Below are positions 9,415 through 16,007 of a stretch of 64,000 bases of DNA, in pieces (within the stretch, counting starts at the first letter, position 1; every line of letters starts with the position of its first letter). The DNA is from Cupriavidus sp. (GTDB lineage Bacteria; Pseudomonadota; Gammaproteobacteria; Burkholderiales; Burkholderiaceae), in NCBI GenBank assembly GCA_031180665.1, contig JAPSLP010000011.1:1-64000 (forward strand), read 5' to 3'. The notes beneath the pieces are model-generated. The model was given only the letters and a program-made list of their open reading frames with translations, did no database searches and was not told the origin of the DNA. The position numbers were made by a program, and so were the translations under genes.

Positions 9415-9445
9415 GCCCGCGTGGTTTGAGTCACGCGGGCTTTTT
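9415..9445 (+). terminator. Rho-independent terminator
   Basis: Perfect 9-bp arms GCCCGCGTG/CACGCGGGC around an eight-base loop, followed by five T and preceded by AAAA, so it can work on both strands. It ends the transcript of the gene at 9152-9382. Confidence 0.9.
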
Positions 9446-9511
9446 GCTGTCTACGGTCTGCTGACGTGTGGCGACGATCGGGCGATCATGGCTTGCCCTT
9501 GCACCGGCCTC

Positions 9512-9717
9512 GTCGGTTGTCTATAGAAGCAGGTCCGTTTTCAGTATGAGCGGTCGCAGACTCGAACTAATGTATCGGCGGGCAAGGGCGAGATGCGAGG
9601 CCGGCAACAATGCCGCTGCCCCCATCAGCGACATTGCGCCGATCACCGCGTCTCGTCTGAGCCTATTTCCGAGTCGGTTGCATTTGCCCGATGCCTTCAT
9701 TGGCATCGGGCTTTTTT
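9512..9717 (+). repeat. 206-bp imperfect direct repeat, copy 1, with terminal hairpin
   Basis: Begins GTCGGTTGTCTATAGAA and ends in the terminator GCCCGATGCC/GGCATCGGGC plus six T (9686-9717). The same sequence recurs at 11231-11437, with most positions conserved by eye, including GTTTTCAGTATGAG, CTAATGTATCG, GCTGCCCCCATCAGCG and GAGCCTATTTCC. No plus-strand frame is conserved between copies. It could be a small RNA gene with its own terminator, a duplicated 3' region, or an element end. Confidence 0.8.
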
Positions 9718-9778
9718 CATTGCGCTGACCCCTCCTGAATGAGGTTGACACTTTTCCTGCTGCGATGAGGAGAGTGCC

Positions 9779-10198
9779 ATGGAGACGGATCGAAAGCGAA
9801 CCCAACGCGATTACACGTTGGCTTTTAAGCTGGCGGTAGTGGAGGCGGTAGAAGAAGGCGAACTCACGTACAAGCAGGCGCAGCGCAAGGACGGGATCCA
9901 GGGTCGCTCCACAGTGCTGGTATGGTTGCGCAAGCACGGACTACAGGACTGGAGCGGCTCGTTGCCACGGGGCGCCCGGTACACCACGATGGAAAACCAG
10001 GACAAAGCCAAGCCAGGTACGCCGGAGCAGCGGATCAAGGAGTTGCAAATCCGGGTAAGTCGTGACCGGCTATTTGATGTCCTTCGCGCAGCCAGGCTGC
10101 TGGAAGGTCGTACCCACGGCAGCCGAACAGGTCTGGGTAGCGGATATTACTTACCTTCCTACCGCCCAAAAGACGGTCTACTGGAGCTTGGTCACTGA
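9779..10198 (+). pseudogene. IS3-family transposase OrfA fused to OrfB debris
   Basis: About the first 95 residues are a helix-turn-helix OrfA: RDYTLAFKLAVVEAVEEGEL, TYKQAQRKDGIQGRSTVLVW, then a short helix around PEQRIKELQIR. The leucine-zipper end of OrfA and the start of OrfB are deleted. The frame then continues in the wrong phase over OrfB sequence until a stop at 10198. Confidence 0.82.
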
Positions 10199-10517
10199 TG
10201 CCTACTCGCGAAAGGTCGTGGGCCACCACGTCCATGACAGCCTGCAAACCGAGCAGGTGAGCCAAGCCCTAAGGATGGCGCTTCGATCGAGACGGTCCCG
10301 CCAGGCCCTCGTACACCATTCGGATCGCGGAATTCAGTACTGCGCAACCTACTATCAGGCTATCCATCAGCGGCACGGCCTCACCTGCTCCATGACCGAT
10401 GGCTACGACTGCTATCAGAACGCCATGGCTGAGCGCATCGACGGCATCGCCCGCGCGACCTGCAGCAAGCTGCCCGCATGGACCACATCAAGCCCTGAAA
10501 TACAAAACGCTCGATGA
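10062..10517 (+). pseudogene. IS3-family transposase OrfB (integrase core), truncated
   Basis: The DDE integrase core is recognisable: the first Asp in WVADITYLPT, the second in VHHSDRGIQYC, and the Glu in NAMAERIDGI, so the three catalytic acids survive. The N-terminal helix-turn-helix half is deleted. After the Glu the normal sequence is lost in a frame change and the reading frame ends in an unrelated hairpin. Not functional. Confidence 0.85.
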
Positions 10518-10530
10518 GGTCCATCGAGCG
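10508..10530 (-). terminator. Minus-strand hairpin inside the IS remnant
   Basis: CGCTCGATG/CATCGAGCG arms followed on the minus strand by TTTTG. It shares the flank AATACAAAACGC with the hairpin at 10671-10698, so the two are probably copies. Confidence 0.6.
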
Positions 10531-10670
10531 TCGATTGCCTTGCCTTCATAGGGCGGCAGCCACTGGGGAGCTGTCAACCTATGTCAGGACTCGGCACGCG
10601 TGAGCTGCCCCAAAGGAAGGCAGGTGCCGGTACCTGCAATGACACCGCTGCTCCGACGAGGCTCCAATAC

Positions 10671-10698
10671 AAAACGCCCGATGAGGGTTCATCGGGCG
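10671..10698 (-). terminator. Terminator of the gene at 10743-10976
   Basis: On the minus strand the arms CGCCCGATGA/TCATCGGGCG enclose four bases and run into TTTTG. It lies 45 bp after the stop of the minus-strand gene. Confidence 0.72.
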
Positions 10699-10742
10699 TC
10701 CTGGGTACCGGCCGACGGGTCAACCCATAGCGGGCATCGGGA

Positions 10743-10976
10743 TTACGGGTGAGTCGTTCTCGCGATCAGCCGCCAACGGATGTGTCCCTGCAGTGCCCCA
10801 TGAACATGGTGGTTCTGCGGCGGCAATGGATGCTCACGGGTTGAAATGGCGCTGGAACCGCAGCCCTCGCATCGATAGATACCTGAGTAGGGTGCCTGGG
10901 CGCCCGGGGCGAGGACAAGTTCGTAGGCGGGATCTTCCTCTTGCGTGAAATAGCGGGTGTCGTTGCAGAACGGCAT
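10743..10976 (-). CDS. Small conserved hypothetical protein with a CxxC motif
   Basis: A 77-residue soluble protein starting MPFCNDTRYFTQEEDPAYEL. The middle has SGIYRCEGCGSSAIS, resembling half of a zinc ribbon, followed by PLPPQNHHVHG, whose histidines could complete a metal site. The frame opens 27 codons earlier, but a strong AAGGAGGAG sits just upstream of this internal ATG. I recall similar short proteins in Burkholderia annotated only as hypothetical. The function is unknown; a metal-binding role is inference. Confidence 0.75.
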   Translation of the reverse strand: MPFCNDTRYFTQEEDPAYELVLAPGAQAPYSGIYRCEGCGSSAISTREHPLPPQNHHVHGALQGHIRWRLIARTTHP

Positions 10977-11230
10977 ATCTCCTCCTTGAAAGGGCCGGGG
11001 AGCCATTACGCCATCAGTCAGAGGAGCTTCTGTCGGATTCGGGTTTCCTTCTTTCACATTCCATGCTGAGCTCTCGGGTCACGGGGGAGGTCGCGCTGAC
11101 AACGCTAGCCATGACGCATTTCGGACTCTCTGGCCAACCCGAATTGCGGAGTTGGAAGGCGAGTCCTGGTGGGCAGGCCGTCCTTTTCGCGATGATGGGA
11201 CCGTCTTCGCCTTGCGCTCGTGTCAGTGCC

Positions 11231-11437
11231 GTCGGTTGTCTACAGAACCGAGCCCGTTTTCAGTATGAGGTACGGCACGCTGCAACTAATGTATCGCTGG
11301 GTGAGGACGAGGTGCGGAGGGTGGTAACGGAGCCGCTGCCCCCATCAGCGGCAATGCGCCGGTCGCCGCGTCTGGTCCGAGCCTATTTCCTAGTCGGTTG
11401 CACTTGCCCGATGCCTTCGCTGGCATCGGGCTTTTTT
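11231..11437 (+). repeat. 207-bp imperfect direct repeat, copy 2, with terminal hairpin
   Basis: Partner of 9512-9717, ending in GCCCGATGCC/GGCATCGGGC and six T (11406-11437). The pair encloses the IS3 remnant and the CxxC gene, 1.7 kb apart in the same orientation. The terminator loop differs by two bases, while both stem arms are identical, so the stem is conserved. Bases 10977-11230 show no gene. Confidence 0.8.
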
Positions 11438-11463
11438 CTGGATCCGGCGTCCAGCGTCGCGCC

Positions 11464-11898
11464 TTACTTCCTGCTCTCGAACCGCGCCTCAAACGACCGG
11501 GCCCGTGCCGTCTCCGGGTCGAGCGCACAGGTGAACGTGAAATTGCGCCATCCGGTGCGGCCGCGTGCCTGGCCGCTTCCTTCGAGGACCGTATTGCCTT
11601 TCAGGGACAGGCTTTGCGACGTGTCGTCGCCGAGGAATACGCGATCGACCTTGGCGTCGGTGCGCTTCAATTCCTGCAGGGCCAGCGGGCGGCACATGAC
11701 TTCGGCGACCTTCTTGGCGTCGCTCCATTGACTGGCGACATTGCGATCCGCGGGCGTGCGCAAGGTACCGATCGCGCGGTCCAGCGCTTGCCGTTGCGAG
11801 TCCGTCAGTGGGCTGCTGTCCTGAGCGAAGGCCGGATAGGCGGCCATCGCAACGATGGCGGCCAGCAGGGCGCGATGCAGTGTGTCCGAGCGTGCCAT
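11464..11898 (-). CDS. DUF930 family exported protein
   Basis: The 144-residue protein has a clear signal peptide (about residues 1-25: basic MARSDTLHR, hydrophobic ALLAAIVAMAAYPA, cleavage after AFA). The mature part begins QDSSPLTDSQRQALDRA and includes a conserved-looking segment around VMCRPLALQELKRTDAKVDR. Two cysteines (VMCR and FTCALD) may form a disulphide in the periplasm. DUF930 proteins have no assigned function. It lies 33 bp from the acetyltransferase gene on the same strand, possibly co-transcribed. Confidence 0.8.
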   Translation of the reverse strand: MARSDTLHRALLAAIVAMAAYPAFAQDSSPLTDSQRQALDRAIGTLRTPADRNVASQWSDAKKVAEVMCRPLALQELKRTDAKVDRVFLGDDTSQSLSLKGNTVLEGSGQARGRTGWRNFTFTCALDPETARARSFEARFESRK

Positions 11899-11931
11899 AC
11901 GAGGTCCTATCGGATTGGAATATCGGCGATT

Positions 11932-12492
11932 CTACGGCGATGCCGGCGGGGCGGCATCGGTGCCGGAGCGGGGCATATCCAGCGTCAGTCGCATCGCGCA
12001 GCGCAGATGCACCGGCAAGCCCAGTTCGCGTTCGTGCTCGAGTATGGCGGCGAGCCGTTCATCGAGGGCCTCGTCTTCGATCGCCTCGAATCCCAGCCGG
12101 CGGTAGAAGGGCCCGTTCCAGGCGAGGTCGCGGAATGTGGTCAGCGTGACGATCGACAGCTGTTGGCGGCGTGCATGCGCGATGGCCTGAGTGACCAGCG
12201 CGCGGCCACAGCCCTGGCCTTGCCAGTCGCGATGAACGGCCAGTTCCCAGATATGCAGCGCGTGACCGAAGCGCTCGGCGCTGAGAAAGCCCCGCGCCTT
12301 GCCGGTGTCGTCCGCCGCGACCCAGGCCGTGCCCGCGGCAATGAAGCGAAGGTGGACTTCCGGGGAGAGAACGTCGTCGTCGGCGATCCATGCCAATGCC
12401 GGCACGGTACGGAACAATTCGGCCGCGGAGCGTTCGATGTCCGGCAGCAATGCCGCGTCGCTGCGGTTGGCAGGCCGGATCAGCGCCGCCAT
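11932..12492 (-). CDS. GNAT-family N-acetyltransferase
   Basis: A probable cytoplasmic acetyl-CoA-dependent acetyltransferase of 186 residues. The GNAT fold is shown by the start MAALIRPANRSDAALLPDIE, the beta4/beta5 region around IWELAVHRDWQGQGCGRAL (the acetyl-CoA pyrophosphate loop Q/R-x-x-G-x-G/A) and the late FYRRLGFEA motif. An upstream ATG at 12540 would add 16 poorly conserved residues and overlap maa by 17 bp; no clear ribosome site decides. The substrate cannot be told. It is translationally close to maa and may be expressed with it. Confidence 0.82.
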   Translation of the reverse strand: MAALIRPANRSDAALLPDIERSAAELFRTVPALAWIADDDVLSPEVHLRFIAAGTAWVAADDTGKARGFLSAERFGHALHIWELAVHRDWQGQGCGRALVTQAIAHARRQQLSIVTLTTFRDLAWNGPFYRRLGFEAIEDEALDERLAAILEHERELGLPVHLRCAMRLTLDMPRSGTDAAPPASP

Positions 12493-12523
12493 CGCCGACG
12501 CATGCTGCGAGGGCGCGACGGCA

Positions 12524-13138
12524 TCATGCCGCGGCGCCATCGTTCGGCGGCTGGGCGATCTCGCGGATCACGCGAGCCGGATTGCCTACCGCGACCACAT
12601 TGGGCGGAATGTCGTGCGTGACAACCGCTCCTGCGCCGATCACGCTGTTCTCGCCGATCGTGACGCCTGCCAGCACGATCGCGCCACCGCCGAGCCAGAC
12701 GTTGTTGCCGATCACGATGGGTTTGGCCGCTTCGTATTTCTGCCGCCGCAATTCCGGATCGACCGGGTGTGTCGGCGTCAGCAATTGCACATTGGGCCCG
12801 ATCTGCACGTCTTCGCCGATTGTGATCGGCGCGACGTCGAGTGCCATCAATCCGTAATTGACGAAGGTACGCGCGCCGACCGTGATGTACTTGCCGTAGT
12901 CGACGTAAAGCGGTGGCTTGATATTGACGTCCGGCCCGACGGCGCCAAGCATTTCGTGCAGGACCTGTTGGGCGCTGTCGAGATCGACGGCATAGCGCGT
13001 CTCGTATTCGCGCGACAGTCGATACGCGCGGCGCGATGCGGCCTGCAATTCCGGGTCTTCGGCGATATAGAGATCGCCGGCAAGCATTCTTTCCTTCTGG
13101 CTGCGATGGTCAGTCTTGTCGGTGTCGGTACTCGACAT
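12524..13138 (-). CDS. maa: Maltose O-acetyltransferase-type hexapeptide transferase
   Basis: Transfers acetyl from acetyl-CoA to sugars or galactoside-like acceptors. The 204-residue protein has the N-terminal Mac domain (SQKERMLAGDLYIAEDPEL) and a left-handed beta-helix of hexapeptide repeats from about residue 70 onwards (VNIKPPLYVDYG, ITIGEDVQIGPNVQLLTPTH, WLGGGAIVLAGVTIGENSVI). The His in LLTPTHPVD is the catalytic residue in relatives. Length and motifs match Maa/NodL/LacA; Maa is the closest by start sequence. The natural substrate in this organism is unknown. Confidence 0.88.
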   Translation of the reverse strand: MSSTDTDKTDHRSQKERMLAGDLYIAEDPELQAASRRAYRLSREYETRYAVDLDSAQQVLHEMLGAVGPDVNIKPPLYVDYGKYITVGARTFVNYGLMALDVAPITIGEDVQIGPNVQLLTPTHPVDPELRRQKYEAAKPIVIGNNVWLGGGAIVLAGVTIGENSVIGAGAVVTHDIPPNVVAVGNPARVIREIAQPPNDGAAA

Positions 13139-13237
13139 GGGTATGCTGATTGTTCGTTGTCGCGCGGCGAATCATATCAGGACGTGGTTGCGGACTTCGC
13201 CAAGCGGTATGCGCTCGTGCAGTTGGCCCCACGCAAA

Positions 13238-13513
13238 TCAGTCGCCGCCGTCCCCGCCGCCACCGCCATCACTACCACCGTCCCCCGCATCGCCCTCATG
13301 GCCGTGGCCATCGCCGCCGTCATGGCGGATGCGCTGCTGGATCTGTCCATCGGGTCCGTGAATCACCAGTTCGACCTGGTCCTTGCTCGCCTTTTCGCGT
13401 CCCGCCGCGATGGCTTCTTCCTGCGAAGGGTAGTGCGAGGTGGCGCCGTCGGTATCTTCGACGGTCACCGCCCAGCCGCGGTCAGCGGGCAGCACGTGGA
13501 CGGTACGGTTCAT
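13238..13513 (-). CDS. DUF2188 protein with a Gly/Asp/His-rich tail
   Basis: Residues 1-65 are a DUF2188 domain (MNRTVHVLPADRGWAVTVED, SQEEAIAAGREKASKDQVEL, GPDGQIQQRIRHDGG). After it comes an unusual 25-residue tail of Gly, Asp, His and Glu (GDGHGHEGDAGDGGSDGG, then more Gly). Paralogues end with a short basic tail instead. The tail is encoded by a run of GCC/CCG-type repeats and could be disordered or bind metal. The ribosome site is weak (GGAA). It is the last of three consecutive DUF2188 genes. Confidence 0.8.
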   Translation of the reverse strand: MNRTVHVLPADRGWAVTVEDTDGATSHYPSQEEAIAAGREKASKDQVELVIHGPDGQIQQRIRHDGGDGHGHEGDAGDGGSDGGGGGDGGD

Positions 13514-13571
13514 GGTCGTGTTCCGTTGCCAGCAGCGCGGTGCCCTCGCGGCCACCGCGCTGCTGAGGGGA

Positions 13572-13781
13572 TCAGGCCGCCAGGCTTTCCTGTTCGCTCA
13601 GGCGGCGGATTTCGCCGTCGGCCTCCTGGACCAGCAGGCCCACGCCGCGGCGCCGGGCGGTGGCCATGGCCAGTTGCAGCGCGTCATCGCGGCCGTCGTA
13701 GCGCAGGATCGACTGCGCCTGTCCTTCGACGGTCAATTCCCATCCGGTATGGGTGGCTTTCAATACGAAGTTGCGTGGCAT
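13572..13781 (-). CDS. Divergent DUF2188-like protein
   Basis: A 69-residue protein keeping the family pattern but little identity: MPRNFVLKATHTGWELTVEG, a central helix RRDD-like segment (DDALQLAMATARRRGVGLL), and EADGEIRRLSEQESLAA. The conserved Gly-Trp, the helix and the DG-x-I/L-R turn are all in place. The RNSFG end of the other copies is missing. It is the middle gene of the tandem trio, 58 bp from the next. The function is unknown. Confidence 0.72.
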   Translation of the reverse strand: MPRNFVLKATHTGWELTVEGQAQSILRYDGRDDALQLAMATARRRGVGLLVQEADGEIRRLSEQESLAA

Positions 13782-13857
13782 GGTCTTCGGTCGAGAGCGG
13801 AGGGAATCTGCATCGTAGTGCATCGCGATGTCGCTCAGTATGCGTGTTCGTCCTACG

Positions 13858-14082
13858 TCATCCCTTGGACGCCGCCGGATCGTGGCCGAAGCTGTTGCGC
13901 ATGCGGATCTGTCCGTCGCGGCCGTGGACCAGCAGTTCGACACGGTCGCGCCGCGCCGCGTCGGTGGCGACCTCGATGGCTTCTTCCTGCGTGTCGTGAT
14001 GCGAACTGGCGACCGGGTCGCCTTCGCGGCTGACATTCCAGCCGCTGCCATGCGGCGTCACATGGATATTGCGTCCTGTCAT
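13858..14082 (-). CDS. DUF2188 family protein
   Basis: A 74-residue protein: MTGRNIHVTPHGSGWNVSRE, DTQEEAIEVATDAARRDRVE, and GRDGQIRMRNSFGHDPAASKG. AAAGGTG lies about 7 bp before this ATG; an ATG eight codons upstream is possible but has no ribosome site and is not conserved. It is the first gene of the tandem trio (14082 down to 13238). The C-terminal RNSFG motif links it most closely to the copies at 6162-6533 and 8603-8827. Confidence 0.84.
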   Translation of the reverse strand: MTGRNIHVTPHGSGWNVSREGDPVASSHHDTQEEAIEVATDAARRDRVELLVHGRDGQIRMRNSFGHDPAASKG

Positions 14083-14227
14083 GGTGGCACCTTTTGATCG
14101 AGACATTCTTCCTTTCTAGAGCGGGGGCGGGGCGCGTGGTATCGGTGGCTGTCCGACAGTGCGCAGGACGCGGGATGGCGCGGGCATGTCAACGGCCGCA
14201 GACGCGGCGCGTGGCGGGGCGGTTGTT

Positions 14228-14608
14228 TCAGCCGCTCCACCACCGCCAGGCGAGCAGCGCGGCGCCCAGCCACAGGGCCACCACCATCGCGGCGCCCCAG
14301 TAGCTGCGTGGCTTGCCGCGCCGCTGTTCGAGCCAGCGGTGTGCCTGCTGCCGGCACGAGTCGGCCAGCGGAGCGGGCAGCGTGCGCAGGGCGCACCAGA
14401 TCAGCGCGGGCAGCAGGACGATCTCGTCGAGGTAGCCGAGCACCGGCACGAAGTCGGGAATCAGATCGATCGGGCTGAACGCATAGGCGACGATCAACGC
14501 GCACAGGCCCCGCGTCAACCAGGGCGTTGCGGGATGACGGCAGGCGAACCACAGCGTCAGCACGTCGCGACGCAGTCGTCCGGCCCACGCACGCAAGGTG
14601 TCGAGCAT
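14228..14608 (-). CDS. DUF1232 (YkvA-like) membrane protein
   Basis: An inner-membrane protein of about 126 residues. The family signature is clear: the hydrophobic ALIVAYAFSPIDLIPDFVPV with its conserved SPIDLIPD motif, followed by LGYLDEIVLLPALIWCALR. A C-terminal hydrophobic helix (AAMVVALWLGAALLAW) is also present. The start MLDTLRAWAGRL fits the family; a GTG 14 codons upstream is possible, and neither has a clear ribosome site. The physiological role of the family is unknown. Confidence 0.82.
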   Translation of the reverse strand: MLDTLRAWAGRLRRDVLTLWFACRHPATPWLTRGLCALIVAYAFSPIDLIPDFVPVLGYLDEIVLLPALIWCALRTLPAPLADSCRQQAHRWLEQRRGKPRSYWGAAMVVALWLGAALLAWRWWSG

Positions 14609-14708
14609 GGCGGAGATGGCGGAGAGAGGGCGCTGGAGCGGCCAGCGCACGTTGGCGCGGCAGCGCGCATGCTAGCATGGCCTGATCGAGGTCACGGGAG
14701 AGAACATC

Positions 14709-14987
14709 ATGGCCAAGCGCGAACGGCCCGCACGTGCGCTGCAGGACGAAGTGAGCCGGCGCATCCAGCGATTGGATGAGATCGTTGACGAGGGTTTGAA
14801 GGTGCGGGTGCCCGTGCCGCAGCCGCATCCGCGCGATGCGCGCGGCCGCAATTGGGACATGCAGGGCTTCGGCCATGTGCGCGGCCATGAGCGCGCCATC
14901 CGCGCCGTGGTCGACAAGGTGCGCGACGAATTCGATCTGTCCGAAAACTCCGCGACGCCGCCGGATCCTTTCGCGCCGGCATCCTGA
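14709..14987 (+). CDS. Conserved hypothetical protein, 92 residues
   Basis: A basic, soluble protein beginning MAKRERPARALQDEVSRRIQ with a helical N-terminal half; a middle segment RGRNWDMQGFGHVRGHERAI looks conserved and the end is proline-rich. The GGGAGAG lies 7 bp before the ATG. No family is recognised. It converges with the aldo/keto reductase gene; a GGCGCGCC-gcc-GGCGCGCC hairpin lies between the two stops but without a T-run. Confidence 0.66.
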   Translation: MAKRERPARALQDEVSRRIQRLDEIVDEGLKVRVPVPQPHPRDARGRNWDMQGFGHVRGHERAIRAVVDKVRDEFDLSENSATPPDPFAPAS

Positions 14988-15017
14988 TTGGCGCGCCGCC
15001 GGCGCGCCATCCCGGCC

Positions 15018-16007
15018 TTATGCCGGCTCGCCCTCCGGCATGTCGTTGCAGGGCCCATTGCGGCAAGGCTGCGGCGAACCGCCGGCCAGAATGGTGGTCG
15101 CCAGCGCGCGGCCGCGCTCGCCCAGCGCGCGATACCGGTCCAGCAACGCCAGGTTCTGGCGGATATGCTGCTCGGAAAACATCGAGGTGATCACGATGCC
15201 GTGCTCGCCGGCAAGGCTGAGCGCGAAGTGCATCGCCAGTTCCTGCTGGCTCAGACCATCGAGCCCCAGCTTGCCGACGGCTTCCCGCACCGGCCGGCTT
15301 GCCGCGCTGGCGGCCAGGTTGTCCGGCCCGCCGCCGTAGGGGCGGGACAGGAAGCGCTGCCGTCCGGCACCCATGCCGGCATGCAGGCGGTCGATCACGT
15401 TCAGGTTGGCTTCGAACAGCCAAGCCGGCGCCTGCTGCGCGAGCGGCGTGGCCATGATCTCGGGCGAATCGACGGTCAAGCCCCACTGCCCGATCTTGCC
15501 GTCGCGTTGCGCGTCGTCGAGAAAACGCTGCAGCTCGTCGGTCAGCACGTCGGGCGAATGCGGCTCGTGGACCAGGTAGTAGTCGATGCGCTCGCTGCGC
15601 AGTTGGCGCAGCGATTGTTCGAGGCAGCTGCGGGCATAGCCGACCTCATAGTTGCGCTGCGACAGCGCGGCACGCGAGGCGGCATGCACCATGCGGCGTC
15701 CACCGGGCATGCGCTTGATCCAGCCGCGCGCGAAGCTCTTGGCCAGGCTCAGCGCGCGCGTATTGCGCGGCGGCACCACGCCGAACTTGCTGGTGACGGT
15801 GACATGCTGGCGCTTGCCGGCGAGGAACTCGCCGAGCAGCGCCTCCGCCTCGCCGAAGCCGTAGGAGCGCGCGACGTCGAAATGGCGAATGCCATTGTCA
15901 TACGCGATCGCCATCGCCCGCAGCGATTCCTTTCTGCCGACCCGGCCCAGCATGGGAGCACAACCGAAGCCCAATCGGCCCGTCAATTCCTTGGAATGCT
16001 CACTCAC
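15018..16007 (-). CDS. Aldo/keto reductase
   Basis: A probable NAD(P)H-dependent oxidoreductase of 329 residues with an eight-stranded barrel. The catalytic tetrad can be placed: Asp and Tyr in HFDVARSYGFGE, Lys in TSKFGVVP, His in YYLVHEPHS. The start LGFGCAPMLGRVG is typical. Its ATG overlaps the stop of the upstream GMC oxidoreductase (ATGA-type overlap), so the two are translationally coupled and likely work on related substrates. The C-terminal end has two close cysteines (QPCRNGPCND). The substrate is unknown. Confidence 0.87.
   Translation of the reverse strand: MSEHSKELTGRLGFGCAPMLGRVGRKESLRAMAIAYDNGIRHFDVARSYGFGEAEALLGEFLAGKRQHVTVTSKFGVVPPRNTRALSLAKSFARGWIKRMPGGRRMVHAASRAALSQRNYEVGYARSCLEQSLRQLRSERIDYYLVHEPHSPDVLTDELQRFLDDAQRDGKIGQWGLTVDSPEIMATPLAQQAPAWLFEANLNVIDRLHAGMGAGRQRFLSRPYGGGPDNLAASAASRPVREAVGKLGLDGLSQQELAMHFALSLAGEHGIVITSMFSEQHIRQNLALLDRYRALGERGRALATTILAGGSPQPCRNGPCNDMPEGEPA

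Larger units (their letters stand above)
9733..10589 (+). mobile_element. IS3-family insertion sequence remnant
   Basis: Imperfect terminal inverted repeats are visible: TCCTGAATGAGGTTGACA at 9733-9750 and, reversed, TCCTGACATAGGTTGACA at 10572-10589 (15 of 18 positions agree). Between them lie an orfA-like start and a shortened, frame-broken orfB. At about 860 bp it is shorter than the usual 1.2-1.4 kb of IS3 elements, so internal DNA has been lost. A minus-strand hairpin unrelated to the transposase lies near its right end (10508-10530). Confidence 0.85.
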
